A DNA stretch of 11,901 nt from an uncultured Eubacteriales bacterium (GTDB lineage: Bacteria > Bacillota > Clostridia > Oscillospirales > RGIG7773). The stretch lies in NCBI GenBank assembly GCA_934541205.1, contig CAKTDK010000042.1, positions 1 to 11,901 of the forward strand, read 5' to 3'. The notes beneath the pieces are model-generated. The model saw nothing but the letters and a program-made list of their open reading frames with translations. It had not been told where the DNA came from and did no database searches. The position numbers and the translations under genes are program-made. Of this stretch, positions 1 through 7,897 are shown piece after piece. Numbering within the stretch: the first letter of the stretch is position 1; every line of letters begins with the position of its first letter.

Positions 1-125
1 TGTAGACAATACTGTGAAAAAATAATGGGATTATGTATATCTAAATTGATATGAAAAATCTATGAAGATATACATATCTGTATTTATGATTGATTTTTAC
101 TATGTAATATAGATAAATTTTTCGC

Positions 126-158
126 AAAAAAGCGGAGCATATTTGCTCCGCTTTTTTT
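126..158. terminator. Bidirectional rho-independent terminator
   Basis: An 8-bp GC-rich stem (GCGGAGCA at 132-139 with TGCTCCGC at 144-151) and a 4-base loop are flanked by six A on the left and seven T on the right. It can therefore end transcription in both directions. On the minus strand it lies 55 bases past the lipoprotein stop and closes the RHS operon. The T-run on the plus side suggests that a convergent gene may end near the left edge, but no coding tail can be supported in the first 120 bases. Confidence 0.93.
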
Positions 159-213
159 ATTTCTATGAAAGTTATATAATCATAATTTTCAGCAAATCCC
201 AATTTTTATGATT

Positions 214-1332
214 CTATTGAACTTTTTCAAGCTGGCTTAAATCCAATGACATAAGTCTTGAATATTGAGAAGATACATTTTCATTATCTTTGGTCAAATC
301 ATAAAAATAAATTACGTCATTAAACATAAATATATCCGCCTCATATCTATAATCATAATTATCAATCACTAAATTTTCTTTCAGCATATATTTATTTCCG
401 TTATTTAAATCAATCAAATAATATTGATAATTATCTTCTCCGTAACGTAAAGTTATGCAATAATTTCCTAATACTTTTTCAACGTAATTATGATCTTCAA
501 TATTTAATACTGTAATTTTATTTTCTTTTAAATTCTTTATTCTTATTTGACCGTTGTAATTATTTACATAGACAGTATTGTTATCTAACCAAGAGTATGA
601 CTCATTTGTTACTTCAACTTTTACTGTATTTTCACCATTGTATTTTTCTATATATTTTTGCTCATTGGGTATTATTATCAAATCATTACTATCACGATAT
701 ATCCAACTAACATCTGTATATATGTTTTTTCTGTCGAATATGCTCTCTTTAATCTCCGATAATCTATCAAATTCATCTCGATGATATAAAATGTTATTGT
801 GATAAAAGTATAACTCCCTTGTTTTTTCTACTAATACCTTTTCTTCTCCTGTATATAAATTATATTCTATATATTTTCTGTCAGTCCCATTTTTTGTTAA
901 TTCAAGAATACATATAATTTTAGTTTTATCCTTTATTGAAATTTGATATATTTCCTTATCAAATTCTTTTAATAGACATTTATTATTATTTTTATCTATT
1001 ATATAAAGCTTTTTAGACTGTTCTATTCTACCTTCTGTTTCATCATAAGAGCCGTCACCAATTACAATCGCATAATCACCGTAATTTATATAACTGCTTT
1101 GAATTTGATAATTTTTCTCATAAAATTCAGAAGTGGTTATATCTTTTATTCCTTCTAAGAATCTGCCTTTCAAGGTACTGTCCTCGTTATATGAGGACAA
1201 TACTCTTTCTGTTTTAAGATATTCATTTGATACAAGTTTTTCTGTTATTTCCGTAACTACAAGCCTGTTTTTACATCCTATTAACCCGAATATAATACTT
1301 ATAAATACTAAACACAATATTGTCTTTTTCAT
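214..1332 (-). CDS. Secreted lipoprotein of unknown function, last gene of RHS operon
   Basis: This 372-residue protein starts with a lipoprotein signal: a basic MKK start, a hydrophobic stretch to about residue 18, and a lipobox L17-I-G-C20. Cys20 would be lipidated and the rest would sit on the outer face of the membrane. The mature part is rich in Tyr, Asn, Asp and charged residues with many short alternating hydrophobic strands (repeated patterns such as YxIDLNNG), which suggests a beta-propeller-like fold; that is an inference. I see no catalytic motif. It begins 14 bases after the stop of the 166-residue membrane protein, and its ribosome site is weak (AGAAGTG-like), so translation may be coupled. 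As the last gene of a toxin operon it could be an extra immunity or accessory lipoprotein, but nothing in the sequence proves this. The family was not recognised. Confidence 0.85.
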   Translation of the reverse strand: MKKTILCLVFISIIFGLIGCKNRLVVTEITEKLVSNEYLKTERVLSSYNEDSTLKGRFLEGIKDITTSEFYEKNYQIQSSYINYGDYAIVIGDGSYDETEGRIEQSKKLYIIDKNNNKCLLKEFDKEIYQISIKDKTKIICILELTKNGTDRKYIEYNLYTGEEKVLVEKTRELYFYHNNILYHRDEFDRLSEIKESIFDRKNIYTDVSWIYRDSNDLIIIPNEQKYIEKYNGENTVKVEVTNESYSWLDNNTVYVNNYNGQIRIKNLKENKITVLNIEDHNYVEKVLGNYCITLRYGEDNYQYYLIDLNNGNKYMLKENLVIDNYDYRYEADIFMFNDVIYFYDLTKDNENVSSQYSRLMSLDLSQLEKVQ

Positions 1333-1346
1333 TTAATCACTTCTTT

Positions 1347-1847
1347 CTATTGTGTAATTTGAAACAATAGATTTTTCATTTCAACTATATAATCATTTGA
1401 AATTTTTATTTTTTTATCTTCACGGTCTATTTCATAACAAACATCTTTTTTTACTATATATTCATATTCATAAGGATTATCAGAAGCACAATCATACATA
1501 TATTTTATATAAACAAATTTATTTATATAAAATATTTCATAGGAAGTTTTTATATCCCCATCATTTAATACATATATCTTTCTAAGCTGTTTTTTATTAT
1601 TATAATAAAAATCCGCATAATTTATTATACTATTTGCACTTAGTTTTTTATTTGTTTCTGATATTCTCTCTCCTGATATATTTTCATAGGTTAATTCTTC
1701 GTTTTCTATTATAGATAAAAATTTTTCTATGCTGTTTAAATGTTTATCATAATTTAATTCTTTTGGAACAAAAACACTATACACAAAAAATGCCGCAAAT
1801 ATTAAAACAACCAATAAAATAGTTTCTATTATTAATATTTTTTTCAT
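1347..1847 (-). CDS. Single-pass membrane protein, candidate immunity protein for the M15 toxin tip
   Basis: The protein has 166 residues. I chose the ATG at 1847 because an ideal AAAGGAG lies about 8 bases before it and a hydrophobic segment follows at once; a longer frame reaching 1955 only overlaps the upstream cassette in another frame. Residues about 4-26 form one transmembrane helix or uncleaved signal anchor (basic MKK in front, no lipobox, no clear cleavage site). Residues 27-166 form a charged, Tyr-rich domain expected outside the membrane. The ribosome site overlaps the stop of the peptidase cassette, 11 bases away, so the two are co-translated neighbours. A membrane-anchored external domain just after a peptidoglycan-peptidase toxin is the expected topology for an immunity protein that blocks a wall hydrolase. 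That role is inferred; the family is not recognised. Confidence 0.72.
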   Translation of the reverse strand: MKKILIIETILLVVLIFAAFFVYSVFVPKELNYDKHLNSIEKFLSIIENEELTYENISGERISETNKKLSANSIINYADFYYNNKKQLRKIYVLNDGDIKTSYEIFYINKFVYIKYMYDCASDNPYEYEYIVKKDVCYEIDREDKKIKISNDYIVEMKNLLFQITQ

Positions 1848-1858
1848 GACTTTCTCCT

Positions 1859-2494
1859 TTAATCTATATAGAAATGAGGGTAATCCGGTGTTTTTTCCCA
1901 ATCTCCACCCCACTTCAATCCACATTCTTTTCCTAGTTTCCCCAAGTATTCCCAATCAGAATCCCAATTAATTTCTCCATTCCATTCAACAATATCAAAA
2001 GCTTTTCCTGTTAAATGATCACTATTCATTGTCCACGTAACTATTTTACCTGGTTTAGTTCTTCCTTGCGCATATAACTCAGCTTGACGTTCTTTAGTCC
2101 TTCTTCCTTCTGTAACTATTAAATGGATTCCATTTTCCTCTGCTTTATTTATAAATTCTATTGCCATTGGTCTAATTTCCTCTTCAAGTGAATTTATATT
2201 GTTTACTGTTCTTTCATATTGCTTTTTGGGTATTGATTTTTCATTATTAATTTTGTTGGAATTACTATTCTTATCCTTTTTAGAGGTTTGATTTTGATTT
2301 TTTGGCTTTTCAGTTCCTTTTACATAATCGTAATGTTCTGAATCAATAACTTTTAATGTTTCATAAAGGGAATCCTGCGAACCTCCTCCGCCTACTGTCA
2401 ATCTATTCCCTGTATAATCTACATAAGTTATAGGATTGTTTCCACAGTAGGTATAAAGATTATTTCCCAAAAACTCCTGATCTACCGATATCAA
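1859..2494 (-). CDS. Orphan RHS C-terminal cassette with M15 peptidoglycan peptidase domain
   Basis: Residues 1-31 copy the end of an RHS core (YTYCGNNPITYVDYTGNR) and match the large RHS protein almost exactly. Residues about 32-95 are a Gly, Asn, Lys and Ser-rich linker. Residues about 96-211 form a complete peptidase_M15 domain like CwlK, Ply118 or VanY. Zinc ligands H160 and D167 lie in SDHLTGKAFD, the third ligand H207 in DYPHF, and D204 is the probable catalytic base. RTKERQAELYAQGRTKPGK is the usual family segment. CwlK/Ply118 relatives cut the L-alanyl-D-glutamate bond of stem peptides; VanY relatives remove terminal D-Ala. The RHS-like frame extends upstream to about 2526, where TAG (2528-2530) closes it. 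The only simple start is TTG at 2494, with a poor ribosome site, so this may be a silent donor cassette rather than an expressed gene. Confidence 0.85.
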   Translation of the reverse strand: MISVDQEFLGNNLYTYCGNNPITYVDYTGNRLTVGGGGSQDSLYETLKVIDSEHYDYVKGTEKPKNQNQTSKKDKNSNSNKINNEKSIPKKQYERTVNNINSLEEEIRPMAIEFINKAEENGIHLIVTEGRRTKERQAELYAQGRTKPGKIVTWTMNSDHLTGKAFDIVEWNGEINWDSDWEYLGKLGKECGLKWGGDWEKTPDYPHFYID

Positions 2495-2520
2495 GCCGTC
2501 TGCATTTATAAATCGTTTTA
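2402..2520 (-). repeat. Direct repeat copy A, RHS core end (orphan cassette)
   Basis: These 119 bases match 3714-3832 with seven mismatches by eye (about 94%). The 52 bases at 2469-2520 are identical. Both copies encode the conserved end of the RHS core in the same codon phase, ending at TGNR where the variable tip begins. The offset is 1312 bases. Recombination between the copies would delete the current tip and both zinc-ribbon genes and would join the M15 peptidase tip in frame to the RHS shell. Confidence 0.95.
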
Positions 2521-2802
2521 TAATTTTCTATTTTTTTCATAACATTTCATTTCTTGAAAAGAAAAATTCAATTGACATTTCGAACAATAAAAATATCGTG
2601 TTCTAAACTCAACATCACCGATAAAATAAGTATCTCCTATAGAAAAATCATAATTTTTTGCTTCCTGTGATTTCGAATTTACAATTTTACTGATATACTG
2701 TAGTTTTAGTTTTGTTCCGCATTTAGGACAAAAATGTTTTTTGAAATGTACATAAAAAGGATTTGCATCATAAATATATTTAATAGCTTTTTTGTTTTTC
2801 AT
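2518..2802 (-). CDS. Zinc-ribbon protein, second of two tandem paralogues
   Basis: This 94-residue protein has two CxxC knuckles (C25-P-K-C28 and C73-S-K-C76) about 44 residues apart, as expected for one structural zinc ribbon. It has no signal peptide or membrane segment, so it should be cytoplasmic. About half its residues match the 95-residue protein encoded just upstream; shared blocks include FKKH-C-P-x-C, SKI-x-NSKS and DTY-x-IG. The ATG overlaps the upstream stop as ATGA, and the nearest AAGGAG lies about 17 bases away, so coupling is likely. Its TAA stop falls at the edge of the RHS repeat of the orphan cassette. A tandem pair directly behind an RHS toxin tip suggests immunity proteins. 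I do not recognise the family, and an adaptor or regulator role is possible. Confidence 0.82.
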   Translation of the reverse strand: MKNKKAIKYIYDANPFYVHFKKHFCPKCGTKLKLQYISKIVNSKSQEAKNYDFSIGDTYFIGDVEFRTRYFYCSKCQLNFSFQEMKCYEKNRKL

Positions 2803-3086
2803 TTTGATTTATTTTTTAACTCCTTTTCAATTTTTTTCATTTCCTTAATTGTAATATTTGTATTGCAAACATTACAATGAAATTCTGTCCAAATAAATTT
2901 TACATTACCAATCATATAAGTATCTACTGCAGAAAAATCAAATTCTCTTGCTTCCATGGACTTTGAATTTATGATTTTTGATACTTTTACTTTGCGCAAT
3001 AGTTCATGGCAATCCGGACAATAATGCTTTTTAAAATTTACATAAAAAAGACTATCAAAAATACGTTTTATATGCTGATATTTCAT
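2799..3086 (-). CDS. Zinc-ribbon protein, first of two tandem paralogues, candidate immunity protein
   Basis: This 95-residue protein is predicted to be cytoplasmic, with CxxC pairs at C23-P-D-C26 and C71-N-V-C74 and a Lys/Glu-rich C-terminal tail. It follows the stop of the RHS protein by 12 bases, and its strong AGGAGG (3095-3100) overlaps that stop codon. It is therefore the best-placed partner for the RHS tip. The four-base overlap with the next paralogue implies a shared message. In RHS, Cdi and WapA loci the gene straight after the toxin tip usually encodes the cognate immunity protein, hence the proposed role. The sequence itself shows only a small zinc-ribbon protein, and no named immunity family is recognised. 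Confidence 0.84.
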   Translation of the reverse strand: MKYQHIKRIFDSLFYVNFKKHYCPDCHELLRKVKVSKIINSKSMEAREFDFSAVDTYMIGNVKFIWTEFHCNVCNTNITIKEMKKIEKELKNKSK

Positions 3087-3098
3087 ATATTTTTCCTC

Positions 3099-6000
3099 CT
3101 ACTGTGGTGGTTTTACTCTAAACACAAATCCACCGCCGACTAAACCAGCTCCGCCATTTGCTTTTGCCGTAAATCCTTCTTCTGGAAAAACTCCAATCAT
3201 CACTTCTCCACCAGCAGACAATATATCTCCTGAAACACCAAACTCAATCTGCCAATCAAAAAATTCGAACTCTATAGTTGCTCTACCTGATAAAACAGCT
3301 GCTTTAGCCTTTGCGGCTAATCCAAGACCATCCTTATACTGAAGTCCTGCCTGAGCAGTTGCAGTAAGACCATCTCCTACCCCTTTTAAGGACACGGTGG
3401 TATAATTATTTCCTACTCCAATTTTTCCATTTGCATTCAAACCAGATATTTTTGCATAGCCACCTAACATTCCATTACTTTGATTATCTTTAGAATTTAT
3501 TTGTAATCTGCCGTTAACTTCACCGTATCCACCAGTTATAGAACCTGATCCCTTTACAACTCCTTCTTGAAATTGTCCACTAACACTATTTGTATTGCTC
3601 TTTTTGGACTTAGTTTCCTGTACTTTAGAATTATCTTTTCCGCTTTGGCTGGCTTGTATTCCCATTCTTACGGTTTCTGCATCATCACTGCTGGGATTAC
3701 CCGAAACGTCATATCTATTTCCTGTATAATCCACATATGTTATAGGATTGTTTCCGCAGTAGGTGTACAGATTATTTCCTAAAAACTCCTGATCTACCGA
3801 TATCAAGCCGTCTGCATTTATAAATCGTTTTACGTCCGGGTCATAATATCTTGACTGCAAATAATATAATCCCGTATCGCTGTCATACTGATATCCTCTG
3901 TATCTGAACGGATTTTGCACCGCTATATCGTTTACATAATCCGATATTTCATCTCCCAGACTGTTATATATTCCTTCTAATTTTCCCCAGCTGTCGTAAC
4001 TGTATCTGCAATGGCTTGTTATTACCTGACTTCCTCCCGATGTTCTAACCTGCAATAATTCTATTACGTCTCCCTGCGGATTTTTTACGCAGTAATATAT
4101 ATCTCCTTTGCTGTCGTTTATCGATGCCGGAAGTCCGTTTTCCATAAGCTCTGTTTCTTTTATATATCTTATATATTCTATTGCTCCCGTTTCATCATAC
4201 ATAAAATGCATTACATATTTCATTGTACTGCCTTCCATATATGTCTGCCAGGTCAGCTGACTTCCTTCATAATAATATTTTGTTACTTTATTTCCCTGCT
4301 TTTTGCTTACTCTCAACCCTGACGGATTATATTCATACTCTATAGCATCTTCAGCAGTTTGTGATGGCTGATTCAAAAGCAGTTCTGATTTTTGTATACT
4401 TGCAAGTGTTCTTCCGTCTTTCCAGGTAAAATACATTTCTTTTTTCTCACCGTTTCCCGGACGAACATCTTTTTTTGTCATATTGCCTATTTCATCATAC
4501 TCAAAATACTGCAATCCGTTTACTGCTCCGTTTGCATCCGTTGATGTAATGCTTCTCAGCTGATCCTTCCATCCGCTGTTATATACATAACGCTTTGTAT
4601 TTTTCAGTACATTATTTTCTTTATCATAGATATATGAGATATTTCCTCCCGCATCATTTACATATTCTATACTTTTTGTTCCTATTGTTTCTTTTACAAG
4701 CTGATTTATTTTATTATAAGTATATGTCTTTGCAAGGCTGCTTCCTGTATAAAATTCGCTTATATTTCCGTTTACATCATATTTATAGGAATAATTAAGC
4801 TTATCGGCTGAATTCACCTTTACTTTATAATTCTTTAAAAGTCCGGTTGTATTCTCTGTGCCTGCATCCTCATAAGTTCTTTTTATAACAATTTTATTGT
4901 TATTTATATTTTTATTTAAAAGTCTTCCCAAATCATAGGTCATTGTTTCGGAATTGCCGTAAGGATACGTCATTTTTGTTATTATATTATCCTTGTCTCT
5001 CACATAAGACGTTGGCGCTGTTATATATGTATTTGTAAACTGGAATAAAGGTAAGTTAAGATAGCTTGTTCTTCTTGTTACATTATTGTTGGCGTCATAA
5101 ATAAACTGTACAGTATTCATATCGTCTGTACCGTCGCTTTTTTCTGTTACTGTTCTGCTTTGGGTGAGTCTTCCCGCCAAATCATAATCGTAAATATAAT
5201 TTGTTCCTTTTGTTTTATCCGCTACTTTTGCAAGACGGTTTTCATTATTATAGTAATATTTATAAGCTTCATTATTATTTACCCCTCCGAGAGATCTTAA
5301 ATACACTATGCTAAGCCTTCCCTGATTATCATAGCCGTAGCTCATTTTTTGATTTAAACCGTCGGAAGTTTTATTGCCGAATTCAACGCCGGATAATAAA
5401 TTCTGAGAATTATATATATTTTTTGAGAGCATATTATTATTTACGCTGATTTTCTCTCTTCTGCCCAGATAATCATAAGTAAAATTATAGTTAAATCCGT
5501 TATGTATTATACTTTGAAGCTTATACTGCTGATTATATACAAATTCCGTAACATATTCATACGCTGAAGGCTGTCCAATATACATACGAGCCAAAAGATG
5601 AGTTTCAGGCAGATATTGATAATTTGTCTTTACTCCGTCGGGATCTGTTATGCTGTTTACCATACCGTCTGAATCAAATATCTCTACATTTACAGCATTT
5701 CCCCTAGTATCTTTATATGAAGTAACATAATTTCCCGTACTGTTATACACTACTTCATTTTTCATTTTTTTACCGTTTTGCCTTGAAACAGATGTAAGAG
5801 CATTTCCGTAAGCATCATAAGTATAATCTGTTTCTACCCCCATAGGAGTAGTAGCTTTTGTAAGATTATGTTTTTTTGCTGTTAAATCATTATTGTCATA
5901 TTCAAACAGATATGAATTGCGTCTTGCATCCTGTATTTTAATTATATCATTATTTGCATTGTAATTGGTATTTACCGTATTATCATTTATATCCTTTGCT

Positions 6001-7862
6001 GAAAGAATATTCCCGTTACTGTCATAAGTATACCGGCTTCCGTAGTTTTCATTAAACAGCTGAACATTATCAAAATATACATCATCTCTGTTAAACTGAT
6101 ATTTTAAATATAAAGTAACTTTACTGAAAGGATATTTTGCTTTTATCTGTCCCGAAATATACTGCCATTCACTTAAATCATTATTATACGAAATATTACA
6201 GTATTCGCTTCCTTTTGAAGTATCGATATAATCCATTTTTACCGTTAAAGCAAATGAACGGTCAGTTCCGTCCAAATCACCTTTTGCCGGAATGCTGTTA
6301 CCTTTTGCCCAAGCTCCGAATACTATCGTACCGGTTCCGTTTATAAAATTAATTTCCTGATATATATATTTACTTTTTGTTGTATCTCCGCCGATTTTAT
6401 ACGCTTTGCTTCCATTTACATCCGAACTGTTTACTATAGTCATAGAGCTGTCTGAAGAATCGCTTTTTGTCCAAAGTGAATTTCCGTATTCAAAACTTCC
6501 GTTACCTATAAGATTATAACTGCTCGCCGCATCCGCCTGTTCAAACTGAACTGCGTCAACATATATATCCCCTGTTACTCCCTGTATCCCTATTTCTATA
6601 ATAAGAGTAACATCACCTGTATATTCCAATAAATCAACGGATAACTCACGCCTATCTAAAGTTCTGAATTTATTTATATTTTCCAGCCTGAAGGTTTTTC
6701 CGTTGCTTCCAAGTACTGTAACCTCCATAAATCCGCCGCCTATTATAGTGTTTGCCATACAATTTAAGTAAGCGGACAAAACATAATTTTTACCGCCTTT
6801 TACGATAACCTGCTGTTTTATTCCTCCGGTAACCGTATCATTTGCAGCAGAGATTTTTACAGATTTTAAACCACTTTTTATTGCAGGAATATTTGTACTT
6901 GTAGCAGAATTATGGCTTATTGTTATTCCATTAGGTTTTTCGTAAAGCCATCCGGGCATCATACCATCTATTAAATTCATTTCAAAATCATTATTTGAAA
7001 GAAGATTTGTTGTGCATTTTCCTCCCTTAGACGCTGCTTCAATCTTATTTTTTGCTCCGCCTTCCGTACCCATTTCATAAAATACGCTGTCACCAAAACT
7101 ATTTCTTACTGATTTTGTAAGTCCTAAGTTGGAAAAAGAATATATCTGCCATCTATATTTACATGTTTTACTAGGTGCTTCGCTTATTTTTGTGCTGTTA
7201 TTACTATACGTTAAAGTATAATTAATTTCATTGCTCGGTTCATTTTCATAACACTTCCCATACATAAACTGATTTATTTTTTTATTGCTGTTATAATTTA
7301 CCTTAAACATCATATTATCAATATGATCAAGTGTTTTTATTAGAAGTCCGTCACTGTTATAATAAAACGTGCTTTTTGCCATAGCAAGACCCATAACTGT
7401 ATCATCAGGATAACTAACGCTTGCCAATGTCCCGTCCTGATTATACGTATAAATATTACGCTGATTATTTGGATATATTATTTTTGTTAATCTGTTCTGA
7501 CTATCTCTTTCTAGTATTGTTATTCTTCCCGAACCATCTATAACTTTTTTAGCTATTTTTTTATTGTTTACCGTATCATATTCAATCTTTAATTTATTTC
7601 CGTTTGAATCTTCTATTTCCCATAAAAGCCCATAAGTTTTTGAAAACTTATAGACAGTATCTTTTTTTGTCTTTATATAAATACTGTTTGTATCTGTTGT
7701 AAGAACCAAACCAAATCCTGTAGTATCTCTGTATACATTATCGTTGCCTTTTATAAAAGTATGCTCCGTTCCGTCTTCGTCATAATATACATAATCTGTT
7801 TCACCGTTTATAGTGCCGATTTTTACAAACTGTTGAATATTAAGTCTCCAACCTTTTCCCAC
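3099..7862 (-). CDS. RHS/YD-repeat toxin shell, C-terminal part of a frameshifted WapA-like gene
   Basis: The open frame has 1587 residues and opens with VGKGWRLN, the usual entry to an RHS shell, read from a GTG that has only a weak AGGA upstream. About 20 residues further upstream remain in frame before the shifted AT tract. YD-repeat strands fill about residues 30-285. Two jelly-roll, carbohydrate-binding-like modules follow at about 287-450 and 454-605 (SNNDFEMN and GNGSFEYG starts, YVDAVQFEQ and YFDNVQLFN ends). YD repeats resume from about 606 to 1280, and the RHS core with QSRYYDPD ends at TGNR1383. The variable tip is residues 1384-1587. RHS shells enclose a C-terminal toxin for delivery to neighbouring cells. 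The AT run at 7919-7929 separates it from its secretion and DNRLRE part. Confidence 0.93.
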   Translation of the reverse strand: MGKGWRLNIQQFVKIGTINGETDYVYYDEDGTEHTFIKGNDNVYRDTTGFGLVLTTDTNSIYIKTKKDTVYKFSKTYGLLWEIEDSNGNKLKIEYDTVNNKKIAKKVIDGSGRITILERDSQNRLTKIIYPNNQRNIYTYNQDGTLASVSYPDDTVMGLAMAKSTFYYNSDGLLIKTLDHIDNMMFKVNYNSNKKINQFMYGKCYENEPSNEINYTLTYSNNSTKISEAPSKTCKYRWQIYSFSNLGLTKSVRNSFGDSVFYEMGTEGGAKNKIEAASKGGKCTTNLLSNNDFEMNLIDGMMPGWLYEKPNGITISHNSATSTNIPAIKSGLKSVKISAANDTVTGGIKQQVIVKGGKNYVLSAYLNCMANTIIGGGFMEVTVLGSNGKTFRLENINKFRTLDRRELSVDLLEYTGDVTLIIEIGIQGVTGDIYVDAVQFEQADAASSYNLIGNGSFEYGNSLWTKSDSSDSSMTIVNSSDVNGSKAYKIGGDTTKSKYIYQEINFINGTGTIVFGAWAKGNSIPAKGDLDGTDRSFALTVKMDYIDTSKGSEYCNISYNNDLSEWQYISGQIKAKYPFSKVTLYLKYQFNRDDVYFDNVQLFNENYGSRYTYDSNGNILSAKDINDNTVNTNYNANNDIIKIQDARRNSYLFEYDNNDLTAKKHNLTKATTPMGVETDYTYDAYGNALTSVSRQNGKKMKNEVVYNSTGNYVTSYKDTRGNAVNVEIFDSDGMVNSITDPDGVKTNYQYLPETHLLARMYIGQPSAYEYVTEFVYNQQYKLQSIIHNGFNYNFTYDYLGRREKISVNNNMLSKNIYNSQNLLSGVEFGNKTSDGLNQKMSYGYDNQGRLSIVYLRSLGGVNNNEAYKYYYNNENRLAKVADKTKGTNYIYDYDLAGRLTQSRTVTEKSDGTDDMNTVQFIYDANNNVTRRTSYLNLPLFQFTNTYITAPTSYVRDKDNIITKMTYPYGNSETMTYDLGRLLNKNINNNKIVIKRTYEDAGTENTTGLLKNYKVKVNSADKLNYSYKYDVNGNISEFYTGSSLAKTYTYNKINQLVKETIGTKSIEYVNDAGGNISYIYDKENNVLKNTKRYVYNSGWKDQLRSITSTDANGAVNGLQYFEYDEIGNMTKKDVRPGNGEKKEMYFTWKDGRTLASIQKSELLLNQPSQTAEDAIEYEYNPSGLRVSKKQGNKVTKYYYEGSQLTWQTYMEGSTMKYVMHFMYDETGAIEYIRYIKETELMENGLPASINDSKGDIYYCVKNPQGDVIELLQVRTSGGSQVITSHCRYSYDSWGKLEGIYNSLGDEISDYVNDIAVQNPFRYRGYQYDSDTGLYYLQSRYYDPDVKRFINADGLISVDQEFLGNNLYTYCGNNPITYVDYTGNRYDVSGNPSSDDAETVRMGIQASQSGKDNSKVQETKSKKSNTNSVSGQFQEGVVKGSGSITGGYGEVNGRLQINSKDNQSNGMLGGYAKISGLNANGKIGVGNNYTTVSLKGVGDGLTATAQAGLQYKDGLGLAAKAKAAVLSGRATIEFEFFDWQIEFGVSGDILSAGGEVMIGVFPEEGFTAKANGGAGLVGGGFVFRVKPPQ
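3102..3713 (-). other. Variable glycine-rich RHS tip (candidate toxin domain)
   Basis: These 204 codons follow the conserved TGNR boundary and are unrelated to the orphan tip at 1859-2401. Residues 1-50 of the tip are a Ser/Lys/Asn linker. The rest is rich in Gly and Ala with alternating strands, an FFDW motif, and glycine spacing (GGEVMIG, GGAGLVGGG) that could form glycine zippers. No nuclease, deaminase or protease motif is visible. The tail resembles Gly/Ala-rich ends I recall from LXG and RHS proteins, some proposed to act on membranes. That match is by memory and the activity is unassigned. Confidence 0.6.
3714..3832 (-). repeat. Direct repeat copy B, RHS core end (expressed shell)
   Basis: This is the partner of 2402-2520. 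It encodes the last 39 or so residues of the RHS core before the variable tip. The divergence from copy A is confined to the tip-proximal half (3714-3780), while 3781-3832 are identical, as expected from recent recombination or gene conversion. Confidence 0.95.
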
Positions 7863-7897
7863 TTCAAGTCCTATATAATTATCCAGCTGTACAGTTT

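Noticed and set aside
1..120. Possible 3' end of a plus-strand gene
   Set aside because: The short open stretches at the left edge (stops at 23-25 and 52-54) are too short to support a coding call.
1848..1955. N-terminal extension of the 166-residue membrane protein
   Set aside because: It overlaps the peptidase cassette in another frame, while the ATG at 1847 has a strong ribosome site and directly precedes the membrane helix.
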